The position numbers and the translations under genes are program-made. A stretch of DNA of 64,000 nt from positions 1,860,001 to 1,924,000 of the forward strand of contig NZ_JBEFLP010000001.1 of NCBI RefSeq assembly GCF_040149665.1, written 5' to 3'. The notes below the pieces were generated by a model. It made no database searches. It saw nothing but the letters and a program-made list of their open reading frames with translations, and had not been told where the DNA came from. Below, piece after piece: positions 24,793 to 34,961 of this stretch. How positions within the stretch are numbered: the first letter of the stretch is position 1; each line of letters begins with the position of its first letter. The stretch is from Sulfitobacter sp. HNIBRBA3233. Lineage in GTDB: Bacteria > Pseudomonadota > Alphaproteobacteria > Rhodobacterales > Rhodobacteraceae.

Positions 24793-25617
24793 TCAGGGCA
24801 GCATGTCGAGAACCGGCAGCAGCGCACGCGCCACACGGCGGTGCAGCTCCGGCCCCGGCACCCGCGCGGCGGCTGCTTCTTCGAGCGGCGAGAAATGCTT
24901 GCCCTCCCGCTCCGCGTCGCCGCCTGTTTCGGCAAAGGGCACATGCACCCGCGCGACATAGAGCGGCGCCAGCGCATCCAGCATGGCCCGCGTCACGAAA
25001 CGCGGCGCTGCGGTCGGGCCGGCCACGCATTGCACCGGCGGCGCAGCCTCCGCCAGCCACAGCAGGACCACAGGCCCGTCGATCCGCTTCAACAGATGCT
25101 CCATCCGTCGCAGCCCCCCGCGTTGCAGATGCTTGCGCACCACATCGAACCGGCCCGGATCGCACCGCTGCAGCGTGGCAATCAGATGCTGCGTGAAGGC
25201 GACCGCGGTAAAATCAACCTCCGGATACAGCCGCTGCAACACAGGATGCGCCGCCAGGAAACGGTCGTTCCGGCGCGGATGTACGCTGTAGAAACGGTTG
25301 CTGAAGTTCACCGCCCCCGGCACCTCGATCACCGTCACGCGCGCGCCCTGCGCCGCCTGTGTCAGAACAGGATCCGTATGGAACAGATCCGGCCCCGCAT
25401 GGCACTGGCCGAAATTGACCGACGGAAATCCTGTCAGATGTTCAACCAGCAGCGGAAAGGGCTGTTCGATGAAGCGCCCGAAGGTCAGCATACCGCCCAG
25501 AAATGCGGTATAGGGCCCTTCCAGCCGCCGTTCGGGCCCACGAAAGTTCAACTTGGACGTACCATACCGGCACGTCAAATAGTCAAGAGCCGGAGGCCCC
25601 AGCACATCAAAGGTCAT
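24793..25617 (-). CDS. DUF6473 family protein
   Basis: The 274-residue protein matches a conserved roseobacter family (DUF6473) with no proven function. It begins MTFDVLGPPALDYLTCRYGTSK and continues with NFRGPERRLEGPYTAFLGGMLTFGRF, then VNFGQCHAGPDLF and NFSNRFYSVHPRRNDRFL. The mix of G-rich turns and conserved Ser/Gly/Asn positions recalls SGNH-type hydrolases or sulfotransferase-like polysaccharide proteins, but I cannot confirm either. The ATG at 25617 has GAGGTGG upstream; a GTG at 25626 is the alternative. It is convergent with etfA and divergent from the dehydrogenase gene. Confidence 0.75.
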   Translation of the reverse strand: MTFDVLGPPALDYLTCRYGTSKLNFRGPERRLEGPYTAFLGGMLTFGRFIEQPFPLLVEHLTGFPSVNFGQCHAGPDLFHTDPVLTQAAQGARVTVIEVPGAVNFSNRFYSVHPRRNDRFLAAHPVLQRLYPEVDFTAVAFTQHLIATLQRCDPGRFDVVRKHLQRGGLRRMEHLLKRIDGPVVLLWLAEAAPPVQCVAGPTAAPRFVTRAMLDALAPLYVARVHVPFAETGGDAEREGKHFSPLEEAAAARVPGPELHRRVARALLPVLDMLP

Positions 25618-25774
25618 CACACCCACCTCATTTTCACCCAGCTGAACAATGCTGCGCGCGCGGTTGTGATTCGGTTAAACGCGCAAATCTTGGAAAGTTT
25701 TGCGCGCCTGCGGCCCTTGCGGCATCCCGCCGCTCCGTCCTAGAGTGGCGCGAAATGTGAAAGGGCGTAGAAAC

Positions 25775-26650
25775 ATGGACATCCGGACAATCGGTATCGT
25801 CGGGGCCGGTCAGATGGGCAACGGCATCGCGCATGTGATGTCGCTCGCGGGGTACGAGGTGCTGCTGAACGATGTCAGCGATGACGCACTGAGCCGCGCG
25901 ATGGAAACCATGCGGGGCAACATGTCGCGTCAGGTCGGACGTGGCAAGATTTCCGAAGAGGACATGCAAGGCGCGCTCGACCGCATCAGGACGACTTCGA
26001 AACTGACCGATCTGGGCCCATCGGACCTGATCATCGAGGCCGCGACCGAACGCGAAACGGTCAAGCAGGCGATTTTCGAGGATCTTCTGCCCCACCTGAA
26101 ACCCGAAACGATCCTGACCTCCAACACCTCCTCGATCTCGATCACGCGGCTGGCGAGCCGGACGGACCGGCCCGAAAAATTCATGGGCTTCCATTTCATG
26201 AATCCCGTGCCGGTCATGCAGCTTGTCGAACTGATCCGCGGGATCGCCACCGACGAAGAGACCTTCGATGCCTGCAAGGCCGTGGTGGACAAACTGGGCA
26301 AGACCGCCGCCTCGGCCGAGGATTTTCCCGCCTTTATCGTCAACCGGATCCTGATGCCGATGATCAACGAGGCCGTCTATACGCTCTATGAGGGCGTGGG
26401 ATCGGTGCAATCCATCGACAGCTCGATGAAGCTGGGGGCAAATCACCCCATGGGTCCGCTGGAACTGGCCGATTTCATCGGTCTCGATACCTGCCTTGCG
26501 ATCATGAACGTGCTGCACGACGGGCTTGCCGATACCAAGTACCGCCCCTGCCCGCTGCTGACGAAATACGTTGAAGCGGGCTGGCTGGGCCGCAAATCCC
26601 AGCGCGGTTTCTATGACTACCGTGGGGATGTGCCCGTTCCGACGCGCTGA
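25775..26650 (+). CDS. 3-hydroxybutyryl-CoA dehydrogenase
   Basis: The enzyme interconverts acetoacetyl-CoA and 3-hydroxybutyryl-CoA with NAD(P). The 291-residue length is that of the single-domain HBDH family (PaaH/Hbd). The Rossmann motif GIVGAGQMGNGIA lies at residues 7-19, catalytic residues in SNTSSISITRLAS and GFHFMNPVPVMQLVELI (His138 region), and the C-terminal domain has NRILMPMINEAVYTLYEGVGS and GRKSQRGFYDY. The start at 25775 gives the usual N-terminus. It is a single gene, convergent with an acyltransferase gene. It fits the polyhydroxybutyrate or ethylmalonyl-CoA route, but 3-hydroxyacyl-CoA oxidation is also possible. Confidence 0.92.
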   Translation: MDIRTIGIVGAGQMGNGIAHVMSLAGYEVLLNDVSDDALSRAMETMRGNMSRQVGRGKISEEDMQGALDRIRTTSKLTDLGPSDLIIEAATERETVKQAIFEDLLPHLKPETILTSNTSSISITRLASRTDRPEKFMGFHFMNPVPVMQLVELIRGIATDEETFDACKAVVDKLGKTAASAEDFPAFIVNRILMPMINEAVYTLYEGVGSVQSIDSSMKLGANHPMGPLELADFIGLDTCLAIMNVLHDGLADTKYRPCPLLTKYVEAGWLGRKSQRGFYDYRGDVPVPTR

Positions 26651-26735
26651 CCGGCGCGCGGGCGGATGCCGGGGAGCAGCCGCCGCCCTCGGCACCCCAT
26701 GGACAGGACCGAACCGGGGCCGGAAGAAAAACGTC

Positions 26736-27626
26736 CTAGTCTGTCAACGCCAGCGTCTTTTCGCGCAACCACGCCATGAACTTGCGCGGGTCATCAGCGC
26801 GCGCGTCGATTTCCGACTGCGGGATCGGGTGGCCCACGATGGGTGCCTGCGGCTTGTTGCAGCTGTGCACGATCTCGTGCAGCAACAGGCCCTGCCGCAG
26901 CATCGGCGACACGCGGTTCGCGATCTGGTAGGCGCGTGAATTCTGTCCGGGAAAGCGGATCGGCACCACGGTCGCGCCCGACCGGCGGATCATCTTGGCG
27001 GTAAAGACGTTCCATTCCGCCTCGACCGCCGGCCCCCACCAAGTCTCGGAGGCGGCGACGACACCGGAAGGAAACAGCGCAACCACGCCCCCGTCCTTGA
27101 GGTGCGCCATCGCCTTTGCCCGCATCTCGACCCCTTTGCGCTGCGCATCGGGATCGTGCGGAAATGGCACGGGGATCATGAAAGATCCGGCGACCTCGTC
27201 GATGGATGTCAGCAAAGAGCGGGTCAGGATCCGGTAATCGGGCCGCACCCGACCGATCAGATCGGCAAAAATCATGCCGTCGACCATGCCGTGCGGGTGG
27301 TTCGCCACCACGATGACAGGCCCCTCCGCCGGGATCCGCTGAAGCTGCTCTTGCGGGGTCTCCAACGCGATGCCCATCGTATCGAGTGCCGCGCGCCAGA
27401 ACGCCTGCCCGCTGGGGGCGCCGCGACGCTCGAACTTGCGGATCAGCCGCAGGATGGTCAGCTTGCCGGTCAGCAGCTCGATGGTCGAAATGACGCGGCT
27501 TTTCCACGGATCGTCGAATGTCGACGCGTAGGACAGGCTGCTGCGATCATATTTGGTGAAATTCACCTGACCGCTTTCGGCACTGCTCCGGTCACGATTG
27601 GCCAAGCTATGCGACTCGTCGATCAA
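26736..27626 (-). CDS. Lysophospholipid acyltransferase-like protein
   Basis: The protein belongs to the PlsC-like acyltransferases. It contains VIVVANHPHGMVDGMIFADLIG near residues 110-130, a variant of the HX4D catalytic motif (His-Pro-His-Gly-Met-Val-Asp), FMIPVPFPHD, and the glycerol-phosphate site VVALFPSGVVAASETWWG, where the usual PEG is replaced by PSG. The TTG at 27626, preceded by GGGAGGGGAG, was chosen as start (296 residues); an ATG far upstream would add non-conserved Arg-rich sequence. It follows the HPr gene with 34 bases between and may be transcribed with it. The substrate (phospholipid or ornithine lipid) is unknown. Confidence 0.75.
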   Translation of the reverse strand: MIDESHSLANRDRSSAESGQVNFTKYDRSSLSYASTFDDPWKSRVISTIELLTGKLTILRLIRKFERRGAPSGQAFWRAALDTMGIALETPQEQLQRIPAEGPVIVVANHPHGMVDGMIFADLIGRVRPDYRILTRSLLTSIDEVAGSFMIPVPFPHDPDAQRKGVEMRAKAMAHLKDGGVVALFPSGVVAASETWWGPAVEAEWNVFTAKMIRRSGATVVPIRFPGQNSRAYQIANRVSPMLRQGLLLHEIVHSCNKPQAPIVGHPIPQSEIDARADDPRKFMAWLREKTLALTD

Positions 27627-27660
27627 GCAACTCCCCTCCCAGGCATTCCTTGCACGTGTG

Positions 27661-27930
27661 CTACATGCCTTCGCCGAATTTGCCCGCGACAAGAGCCGAC
27701 AGCGCCTGTGCCAGCGCATCGGCATCCGGTCCGGACGTTTCGACGTCAATAGAGCTTCCCTTGGCCGCTGCCAACATCAAAAGCCCCATGATACTGTCGC
27801 CCGACGCGCTCATCCCGTCCTTGCTGACCTCGGCGCTGGCGTCGAATCCTTCGACAACCTCCACCAGCTTGGCGGAGGCACGGGCATGCAGCCCCTTTTC
27901 GTTGACGATCTCAAGCGTGATACGCGGCAT
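27661..27930 (-). CDS. ptsH: Phosphocarrier protein HPr
   Basis: The 89-residue protein has the HPr fold with the phosphorylatable His15 in KGLHARASAKLVE and the regulatory Ser46 in SGDSIMGLLMLAA. HPr passes phosphate from enzyme I to EIIA proteins, and HPr kinase modifies Ser46. It follows the EIIA gene by 27 bases in the chvI-chvG-hprK-rapZ-EIIA-HPr operon. No sugar permease (EIIBC) is present, so the system is regulatory, as in other alphaproteobacteria. Enzyme I must be encoded elsewhere. Confidence 0.95.
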   Translation of the reverse strand: MPRITLEIVNEKGLHARASAKLVEVVEGFDASAEVSKDGMSASGDSIMGLLMLAAAKGSSIDVETSGPDADALAQALSALVAGKFGEGM

Positions 27931-27957
27931 GGCGGTGCTCTGTCTTTCGTGCTGGTT

Positions 27958-28350
27958 TTATTCGGCGCTGACGTTTTGGGCGTCGATATACTTCTTACCA
28001 GCTTCCAGCGCCGCACGCACGGCTTCCGCGACGGGCCTGTGGCGGCTTTTCGCAAGTTTGATGAGCATGGGAAGGTTTGCACCGTAGAGAATGCGGCGTC
28101 CGGCGGGTTTGCACGCGGGCAGGCTGAGGTTCGAGGGCGAGCCACCGTAAAGGTCCGTGACCACCACAACGCCCTGCCCGGTGTCCACGGCATCGGCGGC
28201 TTCGGCGATCTCGATCTTCTTGGCGTCGCGGTCGTGGTCAGCGCGGATCTCGATCGCACGGATCCCGTTCTGTGACCCAACGACATGCTCGATCGCCGCG
28301 AGATACTCCCGCGCCAATCCGCCATGTGCCACGATCACGATACCGATCAC
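27958..28350 (-). CDS. PTS EIIA component, mannose family (regulatory)
   Basis: The 130-residue protein starts MIGIVIVAHGGLAREYLAAIEHVVG, with the phosphorylatable His9 of mannose-type EIIA domains, then VVVTDLYGGSPSNLS near residues 63-77. It is a stand-alone EIIA with no EIIB or EIIC partner nearby, which is the arrangement of the alphaproteobacterial EIIA-Man regulator that takes phosphate from HPr. The GTG start overlaps the rapZ stop (GTGA), so translation is coupled. A direct role in regulating carbon metabolism is inferred from relatives. Confidence 0.92.
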   Translation of the reverse strand: MIGIVIVAHGGLAREYLAAIEHVVGSQNGIRAIEIRADHDRDAKKIEIAEAADAVDTGQGVVVVTDLYGGSPSNLSLPACKPAGRRILYGANLPMLIKLAKSRHRPVAEAVRAALEAGKKYIDAQNVSAE

Positions 28351-29243
28351 GTCTCTCGCGCTCCTTCACGCTGCCGTGCAGCAATTTCCCTGTGCCTTAT
28401 TGACACCTGCCAGCCCACTTGCGCAAGGCGCAAAGCGTGTTCTTCCGCAAGGGTCACGGAACGATGTTGCCCGCCGGTACAGCCGAACGCCACGGAAAAG
28501 TGGCTCTTGCCCTCTTCCTGACAGGCCGGAAGGATCAGCAGACTGAGGTCGAGAACCTGCTGCGCGAAGGACGCATAGCGCGGATCGGTCGCGACATATT
28601 CGGCGACGCGGGCGTCTGTGCCGTTCAGGGCGCGCAACGACGGCTCCCAATAGGGGTTCTTGAGGAACCGGCAGTCATAGACCATGTCGACAGACCGCGG
28701 CAGGCCGCGCTTGTACGAAAACGACTGTACCGTCACCGCAAGGTGACGCTTCCCGCCGGGGGCAAACCATTGTTCGACCTCGGCGCGCAGCTCGTGAACG
28801 TTGAGATCGCTGGTGTCGATCAGCACATCCGCACGTCCGCGCAAGGGGGCCAGCAGCTCCTGTTCGGCCTCGATCCCCTCGGCGGGGCGATCCGCGGGGG
28901 CCATGGGATGCCTGCGGCGGGTTTCGGAAAACCGGCGCAGCAGCACGTCGGTGCTGCAATCGAGAAACAAAAGCTCTGCCACGACGCCCGGTCGGGCGGA
29001 CAACTGGCCCAGGAGGTCGATCACCGCGTTAGTGGCGAAATCACGGTTGCGCGCATCGATGCCCAGCGCCAGCGGGCGGGTCTGCGCGGCGGCCTCCAGC
29101 AGCGCGGGCATCAACCGGAGGGGCAGGTTGTCGATCACCTCGAAGCCCGCGTCCTCAAGCACGTTGAGCGCAGAGGAGCGCCCGGCACCCGAGGGGCCGG
29201 TCACAAGGACAATGCGGTGATGGTTAGGTTCTGTCTGTGTCAT
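28347..29243 (-). CDS. rapZ: RNase adapter RapZ
   Basis: RapZ is a nucleotide-binding protein that in E. coli directs RNase E to the sRNA GlmZ; alphaproteobacterial members are less studied. The 298-residue protein has the Walker A-like GPSGAGRSSALNVLEDAGFEVIDNLPL at the N-terminus, with Arg instead of the usual Lys, as is common in this group. The C-terminal RNA-binding half has SFSYKRGLPRSVDMVYDCRFLKNP near 170-195 and FGCTGGQHRSVTLAE near 255-270. Its ATG overlaps the hprK stop (ATGA) and its stop overlaps the EIIA start, so it is tightly embedded in the PTS operon. Confidence 0.94.
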   Translation of the reverse strand: MTQTEPNHHRIVLVTGPSGAGRSSALNVLEDAGFEVIDNLPLRLMPALLEAAAQTRPLALGIDARNRDFATNAVIDLLGQLSARPGVVAELLFLDCSTDVLLRRFSETRRRHPMAPADRPAEGIEAEQELLAPLRGRADVLIDTSDLNVHELRAEVEQWFAPGGKRHLAVTVQSFSYKRGLPRSVDMVYDCRFLKNPYWEPSLRALNGTDARVAEYVATDPRYASFAQQVLDLSLLILPACQEEGKSHFSVAFGCTGGQHRSVTLAEEHALRLAQVGWQVSIRHREIAARQREGARET

Positions 29244-29659
29244 TCGGGATCTGTACCACTGCCGCTAAGATAGGCACGAATGGCGGCAGGAAAATAGGGT
29301 GCGTCAACCTTGTGCAGACAGGGCAGCTCCCTGTCCAGCAGATCGACGCTGCGCTGCGGCGGTAACCGGTCGGTCTCCGCGATGTCCATTTCGACCGCAA
29401 GCACCACTTCCGCCGCTGCGAGGTAGGGCATCCGCAGGATTCCGACGTGGCGCGCCTCGATCCGGCCCGCGATGGTGGCGGGCGGCGCGGCCCAGAGGCG
29501 ACCGTCCTCGACCCACAGGTTGGTCCGGTCATCGGACACAAGCGCGGCCCCGAGCGCGATCAGTTGCAGCGCCAGCGCTGATTTCCCCGACCCGGATGCC
29601 CCGCGGACAAGCACCGCACGCCCCTCCACGGCCACTGTGGTCGCGTGGAGCGTCAGCAT
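29240..29659 (-). CDS. hprK: HPr kinase/phosphorylase, short alphaproteobacterial form
   Basis: HprK phosphorylates and dephosphorylates a serine of HPr. The 139-residue protein contains only the catalytic domain, lacking the N-terminal domain of the 310-residue Gram-positive enzyme, as is usual in alphaproteobacteria. The Walker A motif is GASGSGKSALALQLIALGA (residues about 19-37) followed by SDD, and VEMD lies in the family signature region. The ATG at 29659 has GAGGG upstream; a GTG two codons earlier is possible. It lies eight bases after chvG. This pairing of ChvG-ChvI with HprK is a conserved alphaproteobacterial arrangement. Confidence 0.92.
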   Translation of the reverse strand: MLTLHATTVAVEGRAVLVRGASGSGKSALALQLIALGAALVSDDRTNLWVEDGRLWAAPPATIAGRIEARHVGILRMPYLAAAEVVLAVEMDIAETDRLPPQRSVDLLDRELPCLHKVDAPYFPAAIRAYLSGSGTDPE

Positions 29660-29667
29660 GCCCACCC

Positions 29668-31389
29668 TCAGATGGGCAGGCCCACCACGAACCGCGCACC
29701 CAGCGGGTCCGAGGTGATGTCGGCCTCAGTCGGACGAATATTCTCGGCCCAGATCACGCCGCCGTGCGCTTCGACGATCTGCTTGGAAATCGCCAGCCCC
29801 AGACCCGAGTTGTTTCCGAAATGCTGTTCGGGACGCTCGGAATAGAACCGTTTGAAAATTTTCGACAGGGCCTGATCGGGGATGCCGGGGCCTGTATCTT
29901 CGACCACCACCAGCACGCGGTTGTCGCGCTTGCGCGCCCAGATGCGGATCGCGTCGCCGTCTTCGCAGAACGAAATCGCGTTGGTGATCAGGTTGACGAA
30001 AACCTGCGCCAGCCGCGCTTCGAGACCGTGAACGGTGATCGGGTTCTTCGGCAGATCGACGATGAAATCGATGCCCTTGGATTTCGCGTCCTCGCCCAGA
30101 TACTGCCCCAGATTACCCAGCATGTTCAGCAGATCGAAGGGTTCTTCCTCTTCCTTGACCAGTTCACTGTCGAGGCGCGAGGCATTGGAGATATCGCTGA
30201 CCAGACGGTCCAGACGGCGCACATCGTGATCGATCACATCCAGCAGCTTTTCGCGCTGGTCCTCGCGCTTGACCATGCGCAGCGTTCCAACCGCAGAGCG
30301 CAGCGAGGCGAGCGGGTTCTTGATCTCATGCGCGACGTCGGCGGCGAACTGTTCGTTGCCGTCGATGCGGTTGTAGAGCGCGCTGATCATCCCGCGCAGC
30401 GCACCCGACAGGCGGCCGATCTCGTCCGGGCGTCCGGTCAGATCGGGGATGCGGATGCGGCCGGGGTTCATCTTGCGCGCGTTCTTGTCGCGGCCGAGCT
30501 CCGCGGCGGCCGCCAGATCGGCCAGCGGATTGGCGATGGTCGAGGCGAGCACAAGGCTCAGCCCCACCGAAACCAGTGTTGCGATGATGAACATCTGGAG
30601 GACGCGCTCGCGCTCCCCGCGCACCAGCCTGTCGATCTCGCCGCTGGCAGAGGCGATGGCAACGGCGCCGACAGCGGTACCGCCCTGTTCGATAGGGGTC
30701 GCGATGGCAAGCAGCGTCGCGCCCTCTTCATCCTGCTCTTCCTTGATCTGCGGACCGTTGGTCAGGCTCTCGGCGACGACCGGCTTCAGCCGCTCCTCGA
30801 TGGTCAGGGCCGCGCCGCTGCCCCAGGAGAACGGCGCCGAAACCGCGTTCCACAACCACGACAGACCATCGGTCAGCACCGTCTTGCTTTCGACCTGGTT
30901 CTGGCCCGTTGTAGACAGCGTGTCCCGCGCGCCCTCGAACCGCGAAATCAGGGTGCCGCCGGTGTCGTAGACGAAAACCTGAATGCCGCTGCGCAGGTCC
31001 AGACCCGCCAGCGTTTCCTCGACATTCACGTCCTGTCCCGACGCGATGTCGGACACGCCCCCGCGCGGAAGCTGCGCCTCGATCACATCCGCGATCAACT
31101 CCGCCTCCGACACCAGCGAGGCGGCGCGCTGCACGGCCAGACTGTCACGCGACGAGTTCAGATAAAGGATACCGGCGACAAGAACGTTCAGCGCGATCAG
31201 ATTGAACGTGATGATCTTCCGCGTCAGCGGCGACGCCCGCAACGAAAAAAGGCCCCGCCGTTCGCGGCGCACCCTTATTTCGTTGGGCGCCGCGCTGTCC
31301 GGTGCGACCCAATCGTCCCCCAGAACAACATCGGCATCCCGTTTTGACGGGCCCGTATCGCGCACGAAGTTCCTTTCGGCCAGTGCCAT
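29668..31389 (-). CDS. chvG: Sensor histidine kinase ChvG
   Basis: ChvG (ExoS in Sinorhizobium) senses acid or envelope conditions and phosphorylates ChvI. The 573-residue protein has an N-terminal cytoplasmic stretch, a membrane helix (IITFNLIALNVLVAGILYL), a periplasmic sensor domain of about 240 residues, a second helix (MFIIATLVSVGLSLVLASTIANPL), a HAMP linker, the H-box with His354 in FAADVAHEIKNPLASLRSA, and ATPase boxes NLITNAISFCEDGDAIRI, VVVEDTGPGIP and SGLGLAISKQIVEAHGG. chvI lies nine bases upstream and hprK downstream on the same strand. Confidence 0.95.
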   Translation of the reverse strand: MALAERNFVRDTGPSKRDADVVLGDDWVAPDSAAPNEIRVRRERRGLFSLRASPLTRKIITFNLIALNVLVAGILYLNSSRDSLAVQRAASLVSEAELIADVIEAQLPRGGVSDIASGQDVNVEETLAGLDLRSGIQVFVYDTGGTLISRFEGARDTLSTTGQNQVESKTVLTDGLSWLWNAVSAPFSWGSGAALTIEERLKPVVAESLTNGPQIKEEQDEEGATLLAIATPIEQGGTAVGAVAIASASGEIDRLVRGERERVLQMFIIATLVSVGLSLVLASTIANPLADLAAAAELGRDKNARKMNPGRIRIPDLTGRPDEIGRLSGALRGMISALYNRIDGNEQFAADVAHEIKNPLASLRSAVGTLRMVKREDQREKLLDVIDHDVRRLDRLVSDISNASRLDSELVKEEEEPFDLLNMLGNLGQYLGEDAKSKGIDFIVDLPKNPITVHGLEARLAQVFVNLITNAISFCEDGDAIRIWARKRDNRVLVVVEDTGPGIPDQALSKIFKRFYSERPEQHFGNNSGLGLAISKQIVEAHGGVIWAENIRPTEADITSDPLGARFVVGLPI

Positions 31390-31398
31390 CTTAATGGA

Positions 31399-32100
31399 TC
31401 ACTCTTCGTTGTATCTGTAACCGATACCGTAAAGCGTTTCGATTGCGGAGAATTCTTCATCCGCGGACCGCATCTTCTTGCGCAGCCGCTTGATGTGGCT
31501 GTCGATGGTCCGGTCGTCCACGTAAACCTGATCGTCGTAGGCCACGTCCATCAGCTGGTCGCGCGACTTTACGAAACCGGGCCGCTGGGCCAGTGCCTGA
31601 AGCAGCAGGAACTCCGTGACGGTCAGCGACACGTCCTTGCCCTTCCAAGAGACCGCGTGACGCAGCGGGTCCATCCGCAGATCGCCGCGCTCCATCACCT
31701 TGGTCTCTTCGGTGTCGCCCACCTCGTCGGTGGCGACAGCATCCTGACGGCGCAGCAATGCCCGGATACGCTCGACCAGCAGACGCTGCGAGAACGGCTT
31801 CTTCACATAGTCGTCGGCCCCCATCCGCAGACCGAGAACCTCGTCGATCTCGTCATCCTTGGAGGTCAGGAAGATCACCGGCATCGCCGTTTTCTGGCGC
31901 AGGCGCTGCAACAGATCCATGCCGTCCATGCGCGGCATCTTGATGTCGAGAACGGCCATGTCCGGCAAACGCTTGTTGAATGCGTCCAATGCAGCCTGAC
32001 CGTCGTTATAAGTTTCCACTTCGAAACCTTCGGCTTCGAGAGTCATCGAGACAGACGTCAGGATATTCCTGTCGTCGTCCACCAATGCAATTTTTGACAC
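31399..32100 (-). CDS. chvI: Response regulator ChvI
   Basis: ChvI is an OmpR-type regulator partnered with ChvG. The receiver domain shows [22 protein letters not shown], the phosphoacceptor Asp52 in [12 protein letters not shown] and Lys101 in DDYVKKPFS. The C-terminal winged helix has [30 protein letters not shown] and [17 protein letters not shown]. The GTG at 32100 gives 233 residues, the family length, with AAGGAA eight bases upstream; the open frame further upstream is not conserved-looking. pckA is divergent across 395 bases; in Agrobacterium and Sinorhizobium pckA occupies the same place. A short leader ORF precedes it. Confidence 0.95.
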   Translation of the reverse strand: MSKIALVDDDRNILTSVSMTLEAEGFEVETYNDGQAALDAFNKRLPDMAVLDIKMPRMDGMDLLQRLRQKTAMPVIFLTSKDDEIDEVLGLRMGADDYVKKPFSQRLLVERIRALLRRQDAVATDEVGDTEETKVMERGDLRMDPLRHAVSWKGKDVSLTVTEFLLLQALAQRPGFVKSRDQLMDVAYDDQVYVDDRTIDSHIKRLRKKMRSADEEFSAIETLYGIGYRYNEE

Positions 32101-32495
32101 TGCCTGTTTCCTTGTACTGCTCAATGGATTGTTATTTTTTCCGCCATTGATGCCTCCTTTCGCGGTCGAATCAATTGAAAAATGCGAATCAGCGCATGCA
32201 ACAGCCACATTTCAGACATAAAATCTTTCGGAATGGCTAAATTGCCGCACATCCTGAGGAAATGCCCAAAAACGCCGGCCGCCCCGCAGATTGGCCTCAG
32301 GCTTGCCTGCATCGCTTGGTGGAGCGTATCGCAAATCATCGCTTTGGTGGCGCTAACTGTTCAAACCCGTCTGTTCATTGCGCAAAACCTCATGTTAAGA
32401 GGCCGCATCGTGAACCCGCCGCAGGCCGGAAACTCCTGCGGCAATTGCTTCATTTCCGCTCGCGTCATCAGCGCAGGTTCTACAGGAGACACCGG
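32101..32495. promoter_or_regulatory. Divergent chvI/pckA promoter region
   Basis: The 395 bases between the two divergent starts are AT-richer than the genes around them and must hold both promoters. I see a small leader ORF on the minus strand (32121-32147), AT-rich blocks at about 32130-32240, and sequences such as TTCATTGCGC near 32372, but no promoter can be fixed with confidence. No long frame with coding character is present. Confidence 0.5.
32121..32147 (-). CDS. Possible 8-residue leader peptide before chvI
   Basis: ATG at 32147 opens a very short frame, MAEKITIH, ending in TGA 20 bases before the chvI GTG. It has the best ribosome binding site in the neighbourhood: AAAGGAGG (32153-32160), five bases from the ATG. 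It lies in a different frame from chvI, so it is not simply an upstream start of the regulator. A role as a translated leader that affects chvI is an inference. Confidence 0.4.
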   Translation of the reverse strand: MAEKITIH

Positions 32496-34094
<1,599 letters not shown>

Positions 34095-34116
34095 GCCCGA
34101 CCCCCGCACAAAGGAA

Positions 34117-34148
34117 AAGGCCGTTGATCCGCTCAACGGCCTTTTTCT
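34117..34148 (+). terminator. Rho-independent terminator after pckA
   Basis: AAGGCCGTTGA pairs perfectly with TCAACGGCCTT around a TCCGC loop and is followed by TTTCTTTTG. It ends pckA and may also serve the convergent gene at 34172. Confidence 0.88.
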
Positions 34149-34171
34149 TTTGTTCGCCTGGGTTTAGCGGG

Positions 34172-34888
34172 TCAGGCAGCCATCGCGAACAATTCGCGCA
34201 GCGGAAGCTCCAGAAGGAAACTCAGGTCTTCGCGGTGCATGTAGGCCATGAAGGTTTCCATCGGAATCTCGTTGTCCCGCTCGAACCAGCGCAGCGCGCA
34301 GGGATCGGTATGCATCCAGCCCGCACGCTCGACCAGCCCCTTGAAGGCAACCGGCTTGAGGATGAAGGCGATGATGTGGTCCGGATCCCAATGCTGGATC
34401 GCCTCCCAGAAGCCATAGCGCCCCAGAACGCAGGAAACGCCCTGCCCGCGGAACTGCTTGTCCGCGCCGCCGATCCAGAATTCGCCGTGGTAGGCCACCT
34501 GCCCCGTCATGCGCCGCGCCCCCGGTCCTGCGCGATACCGCGACCGTGGCAAATCCAGATCGACATCAGAGGGCGGGAAGGCGCGGAAATTGGCGGCAAG
34601 ATAATCCGCCACGGTCATCTCGGCCAGCGACAGCATCCGCAGCGCCTGTGTGTGGATAATATCACCTTCGCGGTTGCGACCGATGATCCAGAAGGCGTTA
34701 CCGGGCCTGATATCCTGCAAAAGCGGGTCGAACGGCGCCCCCAGCGTGTGATCCGGACGTGCCTTGGCCAGATGCTTTCTGTACATTTCGAAGTCGTATC
34801 CAACCTCAAGGCCAATGCCGTATTCATTCAGAATATCAGCACTGCTTGCGATGAAGCGATCACCCGGAGGCATGGTAACAAGAGACAT
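34172..34888 (-). CDS. GNAT-like protein of unknown function
   Basis: I do not recognise a named family. The 238-residue protein has the outline of a GNAT acyltransferase: a middle strand pair WIIGRNREGDIIHTQALRML near residues 67-86, a possible acyl-CoA loop FRGQGVSCVLGRYGFWEAI near 145-163 (compare R/Q-x-x-G-x-G/A), then DHIIAFILKPVAFKGLVERAGW. The N-terminus lacks a signal peptide. It could use an acyl-CoA or acyl-carrier donor, like N-acyl amino acid synthases, but no catalytic residue can be named. A LysR-like regulator gene lies 73 bases upstream on the same strand, so the two may form a unit. Confidence 0.7.
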   Translation of the reverse strand: MSLVTMPPGDRFIASSADILNEYGIGLEVGYDFEMYRKHLAKARPDHTLGAPFDPLLQDIRPGNAFWIIGRNREGDIIHTQALRMLSLAEMTVADYLAANFRAFPPSDVDLDLPRSRYRAGPGARRMTGQVAYHGEFWIGGADKQFRGQGVSCVLGRYGFWEAIQHWDPDHIIAFILKPVAFKGLVERAGWMHTDPCALRWFERDNEIPMETFMAYMHREDLSFLLELPLRELFAMAA

Positions 34889-34961
34889 ATGAGTCGGCCT
34901 TTCCTTTTACAGTTAAGGAAAGTCTACCAAAAAAATTCCGTATTGGATGCTTTATTGCAAC

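Noticed and set aside
34172..34888. Acyl-homoserine-lactone synthase for the orphan LuxR
   Set aside because: The conserved Arg/Phe/Trp pattern of LuxI proteins near the N-terminus is missing, and the gene is 15 kb away from the LuxR gene.
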